From: Zarea fungicola | Taxonomy: Eukaryota; Ascomycota; Sordariomycetes; Hypocreales; Cordycipitaceae | Length of the DNA: 64,000 nt | Direction: 5' to 3' | Assembly (NCBI GenBank): GCA_900169235.1 | Contig: FWCC01000207.1 | Location: 62,001-126,000, forward strand | Part shown: one piece after another, positions 44,611 through 55,977 of the stretch | How positions within the stretch are numbered: the first letter of the stretch is position 1 | Layout of the letters: the number at the start of each line of letters is the position of its first letter | Notes under the pieces: generated by a model | The model's input: only the letters and a program-made list of their open reading frames with translations | What the model was told of the DNA's origin: nothing | Databases searched by the model: none | Made by a program: the position numbers and the translations under genes

Positions 44611-45831
44611 TAGTCTAGCCGGTCTGAAAAACGCCCGAAACTCAAATCGACGTATTTACTGGCTCTTAAGTGTTTTAGTAAAATTTTACCTATGTGACGT
44701 TGACTATCTTTCGTCGAAGGTACATATTACAAACGTAAGAAGTAGGCCGAGTCACAGCGTACAGTACAAATTGCTAAGGGGTAAACTACAGGTTAGACGC
44801 TTGGATGCTGCTTTAATTCGAGGCTCTTTAATCTGAACATTCATATCAAGGGCTGAGCTGCAAGTCACCGAGGTACGTCAGTACGCTCGCTAACTAAAGT
44901 AGCAGAAACCAGGAAAGTCTAGCGTCGCATTAGATTACTGATTTGGGTTGAGTTAGCACCACCAATTCTCCATACTCACGCAGGCGAGAGCCAACTGGTG
45001 TCCGTTATAAAGGCGGCTGGAAGAGGATGTAAACGGAGCCAGTACTGACACTGTCATAACTGCTCTCATTCATCTGCGTTGTCCCACTATTTAACCTTGT
45101 GCTAGCTCACCTGGTTATTATTGTGGTTGTGTGCTGTTCGGGCTTAGGCTGCGTGCGTAGAACCATTTACCCTTTTGGATCAATTCCACACCCGCGGCCA
45201 ACGCACAAGTAGCCATACAGCTCAAGTCCAATACTAAAATGCTTTGAACTGGAAATAGAATTAAGTAATTAATTATGTATTAATAAGCTTATTATTACAG
45301 GTGTTGGTAATAGCCCTCATCTGTAGTGTCTACTGGCAGCAAGGGCCGTCATGCTTTTCCCACAAAACCGGTTCGCCTACAGAACTGTAGTTGTCACTCG
45401 CATTTATTATTATTTTGCAGTGAAAGTGGCTCCGCTTGGTATGAAGCCCATTTAAGCATGCTCTAAGATCACTAGTTCTTCTCTTTTCGGCTTTGTAATC
45501 ACTGTCACTAATGCCAATATGAACCATACTGCAGTTGAACATGGTGGTTATGGCCGCCACCCCTCACAGCTGAAATCGCGGTTGGGGATTTCTAAGCAAA
45601 GGAAAATATCATATCATTGTTGTACTGATACCGATGGCCATGAAATAGGAGATATTTCACCCATCGTCCGTTGCAAAGCCGCGGCTCTGGATGGTTGATT
45701 ACCAATCTTCTTCCGACGGCTACAGCAGTGAGATACAATATAAGTTTTATTTAAGAATGAAAACATCTCTAGTATACGACGATTTCACAGCCCCTGACTC
45801 TTTCTATACACAACCTACTCAGACGTTCGCC
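44611..45831. other. Intergenic; no gene seen
   Basis: About 1.2 kb. Short frames only; AT-rich near 45240-45300. Right end is the promoter of the NmrA-like gene. Confidence 0.55.
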
Positions 45832-46734
45832 ATGGCATCTATCAAGAAAGTAGTCGTCGTGGGGGCCAGCGGCAATGTAGGAAAGTCTGCCGTCAAAGCC
45901 TTGTTGGAATCGCACTTTGAAGTTACAGGCCTCACTCGACAAACGTCCTCTGCTACGCTCCCCACCGGAGTGCGACACCTTCGAACAGACATGTCAGCAT
46001 CGTCTCTCGCTGCGGCCTTTGCAGGCCAAGATGCGGTTGTCAGCACACTGTCGAGCATTACACCAGACGGCGACCTAGCGTTGCAGACGTCCTTCATCGA
46101 CGCGGCCATTGCCGCGGGAGTCAAGCTCTTTATCCCCTCAGAGTACGGTGTGGACACTTCAGACCGCGCCGCCCCAAAGTACCTCCCCTTTCTCTCAGAT
46201 AAGCTCGCCACCTTGGACTATCTGCGCTCAAAGGAGGCCGAAATCTCGTGGACAGCTATAGTCAGTGGCTCCATGTTCGACTGGGGGCTCCAAATTCCTG
46301 GCTTTGCTGGATGGGATGTTCCCAACCGTACCGTGACCATTTACAACGGTGGCAGTATTCCATATGAGGCGACAAGCCTTGACCAAGTCGGCCGAGCTAT
46401 TACTACATGTCTGGAGAGGCCCGAGCTGGTGAAGAATCAGCATGTGTACATCAACAGCTTCACTGCGACACAAAATCAGATCCTACAGGCGCTGGAGAGC
46501 GCGACGGGCGACACATTCAAAGTTTCGCAAGGATCGGTAGACGAGTTGTTCCAAGGTGGCAAGGAAATGGTCGAGAATGGACAGCCGTTTGGTGTTTTGG
46601 GCATGCTCGCTGGAGTTGTCTACGGCAAGGGAGGACTTGCTAATTACTCGGTTACTAAAGGAATTTGGAATGAGAAGCTCGAACTGCCGCAGGAGGACCT
46701 GAATTTGCTTGTACGGGCCTTTGTAAATCAGTGA
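45832..46734 (+). CDS. NmrA-like / isoflavone-reductase-like protein, second copy
   Basis: Single exon, 300 residues from the ATG at 45832 (context GCCATGGC). The N-terminus KKVVVVGASGNVGKSAV is the dinucleotide-binding loop; KLFIPSEYGVD is the family block; the C-terminus has LPQEDLNLLVRAFVNQ. The open frame extends upstream to 45691 but that part is low-quality and lacks a good start. Same length and layout as the gene at 962-1864, yet clearly divergent, so the two are not a recent duplicate. Likely a cytosolic NAD(P)-dependent reductase or redox sensor; substrate unknown. Confidence 0.92.
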   Translation: MASIKKVVVVGASGNVGKSAVKALLESHFEVTGLTRQTSSATLPTGVRHLRTDMSASSLAAAFAGQDAVVSTLSSITPDGDLALQTSFIDAAIAAGVKLFIPSEYGVDTSDRAAPKYLPFLSDKLATLDYLRSKEAEISWTAIVSGSMFDWGLQIPGFAGWDVPNRTVTIYNGGSIPYEATSLDQVGRAITTCLERPELVKNQHVYINSFTATQNQILQALESATGDTFKVSQGSVDELFQGGKEMVENGQPFGVLGMLAGVVYGKGGLANYSVTKGIWNEKLELPQEDLNLLVRAFVNQ

Positions 46735-49202
46735 AGATCATTAAGAAGGTTTGGCTTTATATTAGCCATGAAAGAAGTGGCCTCCATTCTCTACTCCACC
46801 ATGCTTTTTAATGGAGTGTTCCTCAGACTGTTGCCTCCATCACCGCCCTTCGGTGTCATACGTCCCAGAGTCATCCGTATCAATAAAGCATCGTACCTAT
46901 TTAGATGTTTATTAATCACTTTTGTCGGTCGCTTCCTCATGCATAGGATTCCACCAGGCTGTATGGTCAAGGTTCAACTTTTCATGGTACTAATCTTGGC
47001 CTTAGCTACGGATGTCCCAGCCAGTGGCGCGTAATACAACAGTGGTACTTTGTCAAAGTGCCGTTACACGAACAACAGCATGTATTAATGTGTATCTCTG
47101 TGCATCTCATGTGTACAGCCATCCTTTACACCGTACTACGGATCGCGGGTGACATAAGCGCAGTGCGCCGGAGCAAGATCGCCTGCTGCCTCGCAAGGCG
47201 CCTAATAAGGCTGAATTAGCAAGGACTTTTTGGATAGCTATTAAAAAGCAAACATACAACTGCAAACAGTTCCGGGACACCGACCGCAGTCGAGCTGACA
47301 AGTTCGGCTACACCTCTGCCAATATCAGAGCCGCCCTGATTGAAGGTGTCGAATGAAGAGGCAAGAGAAGGAACAAGATCCTCCTTCTAATATGTATCAG
47401 CTTTAATATACTTGAGAGCGGAGGGATCTAACTTGCCGTTACTTCCGTTATGGGACTTCTTGATTGCGTGACAGGCCTCGACATGCCTAGTGCGAAGAGA
47501 GCGGCAGAGTAAAATGTGATTAGAAGCATTTTATTTTCGTGGAAGAATTAAGTAGTGGAGTGGCGATGTTTAAATTCAGCTAATTATAGAAAAAAAAACA
47601 ATGTAACATGAACATCTTTCTAAAGGGATTCTCAAGTTGGGCTTGTTTAGTTTAAGTATCCCTCCTTCACGTGTAAAGCAAATATTTTTTTTTTGGAAGA
47701 CCTATTATTACCTTGTAAGAGCCTTGTCAATGCGAGACTTGTCTAATGAGCGAAGTACTAACATGACCTTGAAAACCCTCGGAGGTTGTGATCTTCTGGG
47801 AATTGAGATCACACTGAGACAAAACCGCACATTTCTGACACAGCAATAATGACCGAAGTTCATGGTTCTGGGTTGGTGCATCAAGGGCTTGGGAACAGTG
47901 GGCCATTAACCGATGAGACAAGTGAAATTGGGTCAGGCCACTTCACCCCACGTTAGAATATTCATCCTCGTTTTCAGCCCATTAAATCTCTGCCTCTGTT
48001 ATCTCTCACCCTGTGGTGGATCAAGCTGAGTATCGATCCTACACATCTTACTTCAGTGCCTTTCCATCCTTTCCATGAACCAGAATAATTGGTCTACCAG
48101 TTACTCATCGACAAATGTCGCGGCCACGGGGGACGTATTTGGTAGATTAACGCCGAGCTATTTCCATACGACACCAGAGCTCCAGTATGTTTCTACCACC
48201 ACGGAGCGCGGCAGCTTTAAAGCTTTGTAGAAGAAAAAACTTTTTTTTTCCTTTTTTTTCCCGTATGAATCCTCAAAGAGCTATCAAGGCCAAAAATCAT
48301 TTATTTTAGCTCGAACTATTTCAAAGCAAGGGCAGCAGGCAGTTAAAGCATGCCGTATAAATATAGCCAAATATAATAAAATATGGCTACTAGAATTATT
48401 TTACGTTTTCTTACTATAAAGACGAAATTATAAGTTGCAATAAACCTGGGTGCGATTTTTCCCAGGCCTCGTGGTATTTACTACTGCAAGAGACACGACT
48501 TCTTCGCCTCATATTTGCAAGTTAAACTGATACATGGCAATACAGGTTTGGAAATGAAGACGCCACACTGCAGAAAATGTAACAACATAATATATGTGAG
48601 TCTGGGAAATATTTCTGCCAGCTCTCCTGTAGCGCATCTCATTCAAGGAGCGATGGCGACTCATCGGAACTTCGGCAAGCTGGGCGGCTAACGGTGAACG
48701 CAGATTCGCCCTGAATAAGTGGACTGGCCCCGAGAATCCCTGGATGCATCACGGCTGGGGCTGTGCAAAAGGGTCGAGAACCAACCGGAAAACGGCGGTA
48801 CATGCATGCAACGGCCCCCGCAAGTTTGCGATTTCCGTTTGCTGCGACATTGTATGAGCCTGGATGGTAGAAAGTGCTGTGAATCCAGCGCGTACTTTGT
48901 ACACTTTTGCGTTGAGGGGTAAATTGTAATGTCCAATTTGTGACAAGGCTGGTGGCGGTTCGCATTCGACCATGGAGCGAATTACAGAAAAGGCTCAGGG
49001 GGTGCCACCACTCGCGGGAGAGCAGCCGCTGTTTTCCTAATTGTTTCTTTGAGCGTGAATTGCCAAGAAAGCCGTCTTTGCAAAACACTATTGAAGCTGT
49101 TTGGGCATTGTCATCTGCCTCGAGGCATCGTCATCTGCTTGAAATTGAGGACTGGCGTAGTATATCCCATCGGACAAACAGCTCAGGCTGGTTCCAACCA
49201 CC
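46735..49202. other. Long intergenic stretch, AT-rich, no gene seen
   Basis: About 2.5 kb. T-rich and A-rich tracts at 47585-47600, 47680-47695 and 48228-48260, and an AT-rich block at 48290-48440. Short frames only. The right end is the promoter and leader of the first seven-span gene. Confidence 0.5.
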
Positions 49203-50442
49203 ATGGCCCTCTTATCTCATCTTACCGAGCTCAACATTGCTGCCACAGCTCTCGATTTAGCCACTCTTGTCGTCATGGGCATTGTTACGATACTACAGTA
49301 CTGTTTTGTGCGCAGACATAATGACCCTGCACGGGCCTGGGTTTACTGGGTTAGATGGTCCATGTCCATGTTTTGCTTGTACGTTGCCAAAGACTGGACT
49401 ACACCATCAACTACTGCTTGCGTTGGATTGTTGCGCTGACCTCGATGTCGAATAACAGCACACTCTTCCTTGTTTGCGCCGATCTAGTGATTAATACCGT
49501 GTACGTCCGATTCATCGAGCGCGGCATCGAATTCTTCCCCTCGGAGAGGCAGGGTCTCGTCCAGACCATGGGGATTCTCGACAGCATCTGGTGGCTCGCC
49601 GAGGCCGTCGTCCGGGTGCTGCTCCTGATCGCGCTCGCCACGCTCAGCGCCGGCATCGCCATGTCGCGAACATCGGGCCATGCGCAGGCCGGGTGGACAA
49701 AGCTGCGGCCGGCCGCCGCCTTTGCCGGCTGCGTGACGCTCGTGGTCGCCGTGGCCTTGTTTGGTCTGCGCTGCTACTATTGGGCGCACGCGTTTGACAA
49801 GGGCGAGCCCAGTATTCAAAGCCGCAGATACCAGAGCCGTCCAGGGAGCATCCCGAATCTGGATGAGATCAATAGGGTGACTATTCGCATGGATCTCGCG
49901 CTGCATTGCATCTGGGTCCTGTTGGGCCTGGTGGTGTTGACAATAGCGGCTCGGACGTCGGGGTTGAGTCGTGCGGCGCCGCATACCAAACCGGTAAGCT
50001 ATATCTGTGCATATGTATATATGCATATAATGAGAAGAGGCCCGGCAAAGAAAATGAACTAATGACAGAATTTCCCCAGGCTTCGAAACTTTTCCTGGCA
50101 TGTGCAGTACTGTTTGTAGCACAGCCTTTGTACTGTGCCATCATTCTCATCATCTTCTCGCTCGGCATCGATAATGTGCAGGGCGGTCCAAACACAATCA
50201 TTACAAACGTCTTTTTCCGCGTCTGGCCGTACGCCGCCATTCTACTGGTGTTATTTGTGCTGGGTAGCAAGAAGGTGGGTGGTGTATACTCGACTGAGCA
50301 AGCGTTTGTGACCAAGGAAGGCGACACAGCAGCAGCGGGCGGTGCGCCTGTGTACCAGACGGCATGGGGATATCAAGTGCCTCTTGATACAAGGGCAGCG
50401 ACGCAGACACACCAGCATGGCGGTTATGGAGGAGGCGACTGA
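49203..50442 (+). CDS. Seven-span membrane protein A (receptor-like), tail cut by TGA
   Basis: Exons 49203-49378, 49459-49993, 50080-50442 (donors GTACGT and GTAAGC; acceptors AACAG and CCCCAG), 357 residues. About seven hydrophobic segments: LATLVVMGIVTILQYCF, VYWVRWSMSMFCFTLFLV, WWLAEAVVRVLLLIALAT, FAGCVTLVVAVALFG, ALHCIWVLLGLVVLTIAA, LFLACAVLFVAQPLYCAIIL and YAAILLVLFVLG. A DPARAWVYWVRW block after the first segment is shared with the next gene. The tail is cytosolic by the positive-inside rule and ends GGYGGGD at TGA 50440-50442. The same frame stays open for 37 more codons (Q/Y-rich) to a TAA at 50554. Receptor function is inferred from topology only. Confidence 0.8.
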
Positions 50443-50556
50443 CAGGCACAGCTCAACAGTTATTATGCTCAGGGATATCATGGGCAAAGCCAGCAGCCAC
50501 CAGAGCAACAGCTGCAACAACAATACCATTCTCAACACCAGCCACACTATGGCTAA
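50443..50556 (+). other. In-frame Q/Y-rich extension after the TGA of membrane protein A
   Basis: 37 sense codons follow the TGA without frame change: they encode QAQLNSYYAQGY, then a run rich in Gln, Pro, His and Tyr ending PHYG, closed by TAA at 50554-50556. Composition continues that of the preceding tail (Q, H, G, Y). The base after the TGA is C, a weak-termination context, but the following bases (CAG) are not the strong CTA readthrough signal. Confidence 0.6.
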
Positions 50557-52309
50557 GAACGGGGTGGCTACTAACCGGGTAAGCTGTGGCTGTAATGAGT
50601 AGCGATGGGTGGCTTGATGATGAGCGAAATACCTGGGGAAGATGGTGGGGGAACTGAGAGCAACCTACCTCTTTTGTAACGCCTAGTGTTTTTTCGTTAT
50701 TACTGAGTAGCGTCATGACCATTTTTATTATGATTATTATTTCTCAAGTGGACAAAGTAGTTCAATATCTGGAAGTGTGCTTCCATGCCCGGGCAAGAGA
50801 GGAGCCGTGTGCCGAATGGAGCGAGGTGCAGGCACGCTAGGCCCTGTGGAGCCCAACATCCGGCGGACGAGAGCATCCACCTCGTATCGACAAATCAGTT
50901 TATTATTGGCACCTGCGCTGGGAGGCGACTCTGAATTTAGAAGCCAAAACGTGGTAGCGGTCGACGCTAGAGGGCGCCGTGATTGCGCGTCCGCTTGGCC
51001 ATTTATTGACAATGATGTGGGTGGGGGGCTTTGTGATGGGCGTTGGTGTGGAGACAGATGCAGAGACAGCCATTTATGTCATGGTAAAGGCGCCAAGAAG
51101 TAGCCGTGGTAGTAGTGGTGGAATTCATTTTGTTTTTCTCTAGTCAGTCGCGTAAAAGGGCCCAAAATGAGTGTTGACAAGAAAGATCTGCGACGAAACG
51201 GGGTTACAGATACCAAATCCAGCGCACGAGTCGTGATGGGGTTTGTATGTCGGACCATGATACTGCTTACAGAAGCCAGCCACTAGAAATGGGCAGGGGC
51301 GGCGAGCAAGGCACAAGGATAGGAATTCACCCACCACAATGGTGGTAGAAAAGCGATGGAGAGGGATTGCTGATGAAAGAAATTAGAAATAAAAAATAGA
51401 AATAAAATGGCGACAATTGATTGTTCTCTCAGAGTACAAGCAGGGCCAAGCCCGATCCAGGTACACCAGGACAGCTGAGATGATTACACATGTCCAAGTA
51501 CAAGTGCAAGTACCTCTGTCAGTCTCTGTCAGTCACTGTCAGTCAGGCTCGGCATTTCAAAAGACAACCATTGCCGCTGCAGAGGCTGCACAGGCACAGG
51601 CTGGACGTTGCATGGGCACAGCCTGCTTTAGCGTGCTTCACAGGGGACAGACGGCCTGGGAAACGGTCCAACGCGCTGGGCTGCCCCGTTACTGCCTGCA
51701 TGAGTAGCGCCTTAGTAGCGTCTTAGTAGCGTGTCAGTAATTCGCTCCAGCCACCACCAAATTCCCAGCTTGGCCCAGACGACGATGAAGACGACAATCA
51801 AGACAAGAATCAATCAATCACAAACTACTGCTACTCCATCAGGCATCCCTTGTGCTCTTCTTGTTGCCCTATACTCTGCTTGTCTGTCGTCTCTCGTCCA
51901 TCATCAATTAATTTTCTTCCAAGCTACTGGCGCTCCAGTAATTCCATCACTGTATCCCATCATCTCCACCTCATCCACCATCCACCTCCACCACACACAT
52001 CCTCAGCCTAGTCCCGGTTTGCCCACAAGGCGTTTTGGCTTGTTAACCACTCCTTTTCGGTCGAGACTGGGCCATTTTTCCCCTTGTTGAATCGTACTCT
52101 ATTTTTCTTCCTTTGTCCGTCGTCCGTCGTCCGTTATCCGTCGTCCGTCGCCCGCCGTGTTGGCTTCCATCAATCTGCCATCCAGGAATTGCTGCAAATT
52201 TTGCTGCCCGACGGCCGCCGAGTTCTCTAGTACCGTGAGCACGATAATGTAAAGTCGGCGCAGGCCGTTAGCCCACGGTTCTGCAAAGCGACATCAACAA
52301 TCAACAACA
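50557..52309. promoter_or_regulatory. Long 5' region of membrane protein B, with simple repeats
   Basis: About 1.75 kb between the two seven-span genes, with no gene seen. The part from ~51720 on is pyrimidine-rich and C-rich, typical of a long fungal 5' leader, and includes a tandem tract of TCCGTCG-type units near 52115-52155. A CTGTCAGT repeat lies near 51515-51545. Confidence 0.5.
52115..52155. repeat. Short tandem repeat of TCCGTCG units
   Basis: Five or so near-perfect copies (TCCGTCG/TCCGTTA variants) in the probable leader of membrane protein B, about 160-190 bases before its ATG. Confidence 0.75.
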
Positions 52310-54294
52310 ATGTCCGTCTACGGCTATGAAATCTTCCACTTCGTCAGCGATGGCCTCCTCGTCTTGACCATCGCTGCTTCCGCCATCTTTAGCCTATGCG
52401 CACTCATCCGACTGCATCGCCGCCGCGACCCAGCACGCCGAGTCTTTTCCTGGGTCAAGATGTCTTGGCTCCTCTTCACCCTGTAAGAATCACCACATCC
52501 AGCCGAGCTCCGACTGATCTGATGCTAACCTTGATTCCCAGTGCCGCCTTTACTAGCTTCATCGATGTCGCCATGGCCACCGTCACCTCCCGCCTCTATG
52601 CAAACGCTACCAATGACGGCTATGGCATCGGATACAATGATGTCGACTTGTTTGCTCGATTATTCTCGGGCGCTACAGTCATCGCTCACCTCTTCAACCT
52701 ACTCGCCGAGGTCACCATTTTCCTCACCCTTGCCAGCATGATCCGATGCATTCGCATAGCCGAGTCCGCCGAGGACAAGCACCCGACCCGCCACAAATTC
52801 TCCCGATATCTCGCCTACGCCATCTCCTTTGTCATCACCGTCTTCTGTCTCGCCTCCTTTAGCATCTCCCTCTACGCCATTGTGCTCTCTGGCATTTCCA
52901 CTTCGTATACTGGCATTGCCTGGGATAAATACTATGATGGTACCGACACCGCTGGTGTCGTCATGGACTACCTTTGTCAGGGCCTGCTCTGCGCCATATC
53001 CATAGCCATGCTTGTTCGGGCCATCATGCTGAGACGCAAGCTTCATGCTTCCAAAACACTGCGCAAGCCCTTGGTCTATCTAACAGCCTGCTGCTCCCTA
53101 TGGGTTCTGCGTGCCGTCTTTGACATTTACGTCATCATCTTTGAAGCCAAATACCTCAGTTATTTTGAACAATCCCTCGATATCATGTCCAGTTTCAACG
53201 AGGTTTTGAGCGTGGTTTTCATGACCTGGCCCGTCTTTATCATTCTCGTCATTCTCTACTACCTAGGACTCGACACCAAGACTGGACTGTCCTCCGCTGG
53301 CCGTCCCCTGCTCATGGGAGACGCCGAGAGCCAGGCTGCCTCGTCCGAGTTCCTTTCCCCTGACCAACCCAACGTAACCCCCATGACGGAGCGCAATAAT
53401 GCATCACTCCTGACGCCGATTAGCCCAATTACGACGGAGCGCAACAGCGTTTCGCTCACGACACCGACCGTTGCAACGACGGAGAACATCAACAACAATG
53501 CGCTTGCGCCGTCCAGCAGCCAGCCAACCGGGCACATGTTTGAATGGGATGGGCTATCCGACGCGCCGCCAGAGTACTCACCTCCCGCTACACGTGCGAT
53601 AGTGCTTCCTTCGGTCGTCCCCCGTCGTCCTGTGCCTGGGCTAGCTGTTCAGCCAGTACCAGCGGCGCAGGTAGAGGCGGCATCTCCTGATTCTACCAAT
53701 GCACAAGCAGAATCAGGACAGCCCTTGGTCCCAGCCCAGTCATTGACAACGGCACAACCCAACAACAACAACACCGTCGCCACCACCACACAACAACAAC
53801 AAACTCGTACATTACGAGCTTATCCCACTTTACCGGAGCCCACAGAAGAGGAACTCGACGCACTGCCTACTCATGACGAAGCCATGGGTCTATACCACCA
53901 GGCGGACGGTCGACAACCGGGATCATCAGGCGCCGTGCCACTCCACAACGAAACGACGGGCTTGCATCACCAAGCAGATGGTCGTCCACCGGCACCCTCA
54001 ATATCCGGCCCTCTGCCACCGCACGACGAAGCCATAGGCCTGTATCACCAAGCAGACGGACGCTCACCGGCGGAGGCTTCAATGGCAGGTCCGCTACCAT
54101 CACATGACGAAGCCATGGGCCTATATCACCAAGCGGACGGCCGCTCACCGGCGGGGGCTTCAATGGCAGGTCCGCTACCATCACACGACGAAGCCATGGG
54201 CCTGTATCACCAAGCCGATGGAAGAGTGCCCTTGTCCGAGGTAATTCCATTCCAAGCACACGAGAAGGAAAAGGAAAAGGCAAAGAAGTATTGA
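52310..54294 (+). CDS. Seven-span membrane protein B with repeated cytosolic tail
   Basis: Exons 52310-52482 and 52542-54294 (donor GTAAGA, acceptor CCCAG), 641 residues. Hydrophobic segments: LLVLTIAASAIFSLCALI, SWLLFTLAAFTSFIDVAM, GATVIAHLFNLLAEVTIFL, YAISFVITVFCLASFSISLYAIVL, VVMDYLCQGLLCAISIAML, LVYLTACCSLWVLRAVFDIYVIIF and VFMTWPVFIILVILYYLG. DPARRVFSWVKM aligns gap-free with DPARAWVYWVRW of protein A, and the first intron falls in the same codon and phase in both. The 330-residue tail is disordered (Ser/Thr/Pro/Asn-rich) and ends with five copies of a repeat centred on HDEAMGLYHQADGR. The start at 52310 is in AACAATGTCC context. Receptor-like by topology only; no G-protein evidence. Confidence 0.85.
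53856..54230 (+). repeat. Five tail repeats, ~26-28 residues each
   Basis: Units share (P/L)xHxE(A/T)xGL(Y/H)HQADGR, separated by Ser/Pro/Gly-rich spacers. The last two are almost identical at DNA level (CCATCACATGACGAAGCCATG vs CCATCACACGACGAAGCCATG), pointing to recent expansion by unequal exchange or slippage. Confidence 0.88.
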
Positions 54295-54579
54295 TGACTA
54301 GGGTGGACTTTTTTCTAGTTTCGCATTCTTGCATCCTTGAACATTTGGAAACATTTTGGCGTTTTGATAGCAAACAGCGGTTGACGACAGCAGCAGCGCC
54401 CAAACAATTGCGCATGCAACAGGGTTTATTTTTCTGTATATACGATGGAAAAATATTTTACCGTATTTAGGAGTTTCTTGATCTATTTATCTTGGCATAA
54501 TTTCTATCTCTATGAATTGTATCAATTAAAATGACTTTACCAAGGATTTGCACTGTTTCTTTTGCATGGTTGGGTTCAA

Positions 54580-55539
54580 TCAATCGACTTCCGAGAACTC
54601 GGGAGGGACAACAAACTCTCCGAGCTCATTGTCCGTGCCAGCGACAAATCTATTTGATAGATGGTTAGCAGATGCAGCACAGCATTTAGATACTGGAGGA
54701 TTATTTACTTGGTGTGGCTGCCTCTGGCTGCTAGCTGTCCTTTGCTGTTGAAGAATTCTACCGTCGTGTATGCCAATGTTTTGCCGACTGCAATGACATT
54801 CATTAGCAGTCTGGTTTGATAAAAGGAAATGAGAGGGAAACTTGCTCTTGTCACAGGTAGCCACGCCCTTGAGTACATCACCTGGCGTGCCGCCGGGGTT
54901 TAAATAGCTAACTGAAGATTAATGCTTGTTAGTACTTGAAACTTTCCATTTCAAATTTGTATAATTGAAAACGTTGAAAGCTATTCGTTTTTCGTACTGT
55001 TAATGTCGGTCGAGACACCCGTCTTCCACCGGCCATGGGACGAGACGGCCAAGCTGCCGCCTAAATCAACCAGTGCGGCCAATGACCCGCCGTGGATGGT
55101 ATTTAAGCGATTCTAGAACGGCAAAAAAAGACGGAAAAAAATTAGTTTATAAAACAACAGAATTAGGCTGTTGTAGTGTTCTGTGCAAGGGCATACCGTG
55201 TGGTCTTTGTGAATGTCCAGTTCAAAGTCGACCTTGCCCTGGGATGCGCTGGTTACGCGAAACTGCAAAGCACATGGGCAATTAGAAAACGGTCCAATTT
55301 TTCGAAATACCTTCATTCATGGGCATACACGAGTGGCACCGAATAATCTATTATGCGTGTTAAATTGGCAAGTTGGTCGTTTCTTGGGAGTCTGTGTACG
55401 TACCTCGGTTCTACGCCGGACTGGGCCATGAATGACTTGACCACCTGGGCGTTGTCGCATTAGCAATTGAGCGTGTACAGACATTTCAAAATGAGCATAC
55501 AGTCTGAGTAAAGGCAAGGGGTGATAATTTCTTTGCCAT
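54580..55539 (-). CDS. HotDog-fold acyl-CoA thioesterase (ACOT13/PaaI-like), eight exons
   Basis: Exons: 55539-55501, 55444-55404, 55347-55329, 55262-55197, 55112-54998, 54911-54846, 54787-54709, 54649-54580; sum 495 nt, 164 residues, all phases consistent. The third exon is only 19 nt. Intron 6 is GC-AG (donor GCAAGT). The protein has KVDFELDI, HTNRLNTIHGGSLAALVDLGGSLAV (HotDog helix with HGG and the catalytic-type Asp), TGVSTDINISYLNPGG, GDVLKGVATCDKIGKTLAYTTVEFF, and ends FVVPPEFSEVD. These match fungal ACOT13-like thioesterases, which hydrolyse acyl-CoA. No targeting signal is obvious. No single reading frame shows the gene. It starts 438 bases from Tfb2, in the opposite direction. Confidence 0.88.
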
Positions 55540-55977
55540 TGTTGCTGGTTTGCTGCCGAATGAGTGACAAGGATGAAGCAGTTCAAGTCGAGTTCGGTCA
55601 GCGCGCCGGCGATGCGTCTTGTTCCTCGCGCCTCTCCATCCCCACAGTCGCAGCACAAAAGTGAAGCGCTCTAGCGGCCCAACGGTTGTCATCCGCTATA
55701 TTATCCGATCATCATCCGATTACTTTTTTCGACCGTGAACTTTCCATAGTCATTTTTGTTTGCTCAACCCAACCACGTTTTCGCACGCAGATTCAGCCCT
55801 TCTTCCTCGACTTATAGAGCGATTCCCGAGTGTAGAGACGCCGAGTTCCCAGATCATGATATAGCGGGCTCCGACTCGCAGACGTGCGCAAACAACGCCA
55901 ACGGACCACGACGACGCACAGCAAACGTTTCAAGGGATCAACAGAACAATATATACGTGGAATAAAAGAATAGAGAC
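55540..55977. promoter_or_regulatory. Bidirectional promoter region: thioesterase / Tfb2
   Basis: 438 bases between the two divergent start codons. Both promoters and leaders must lie here. No other gene seen. Confidence 0.7.

Noticed and set aside
45832..46734. Recent duplication of the NmrA-like gene at 962
   Set aside because: Same family and length but low sequence similarity; independent members.
41447..46734. Terpenoid biosynthetic cluster around the prenyl synthase
   Set aside because: A hydroxylase-family enzyme and a reductase are nearby, but there is no cyclase, P450 or transporter, and gaps exceed 1 kb.
47100..47360. Transposon remnant
   Set aside because: Slightly protein-like fragments, but no terminal repeats, target duplications or recognisable transposase motif.
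53867..54415. 182-codon minus-strand frame with repeats
   Set aside because: Reverse of the tail repeats of membrane protein B.
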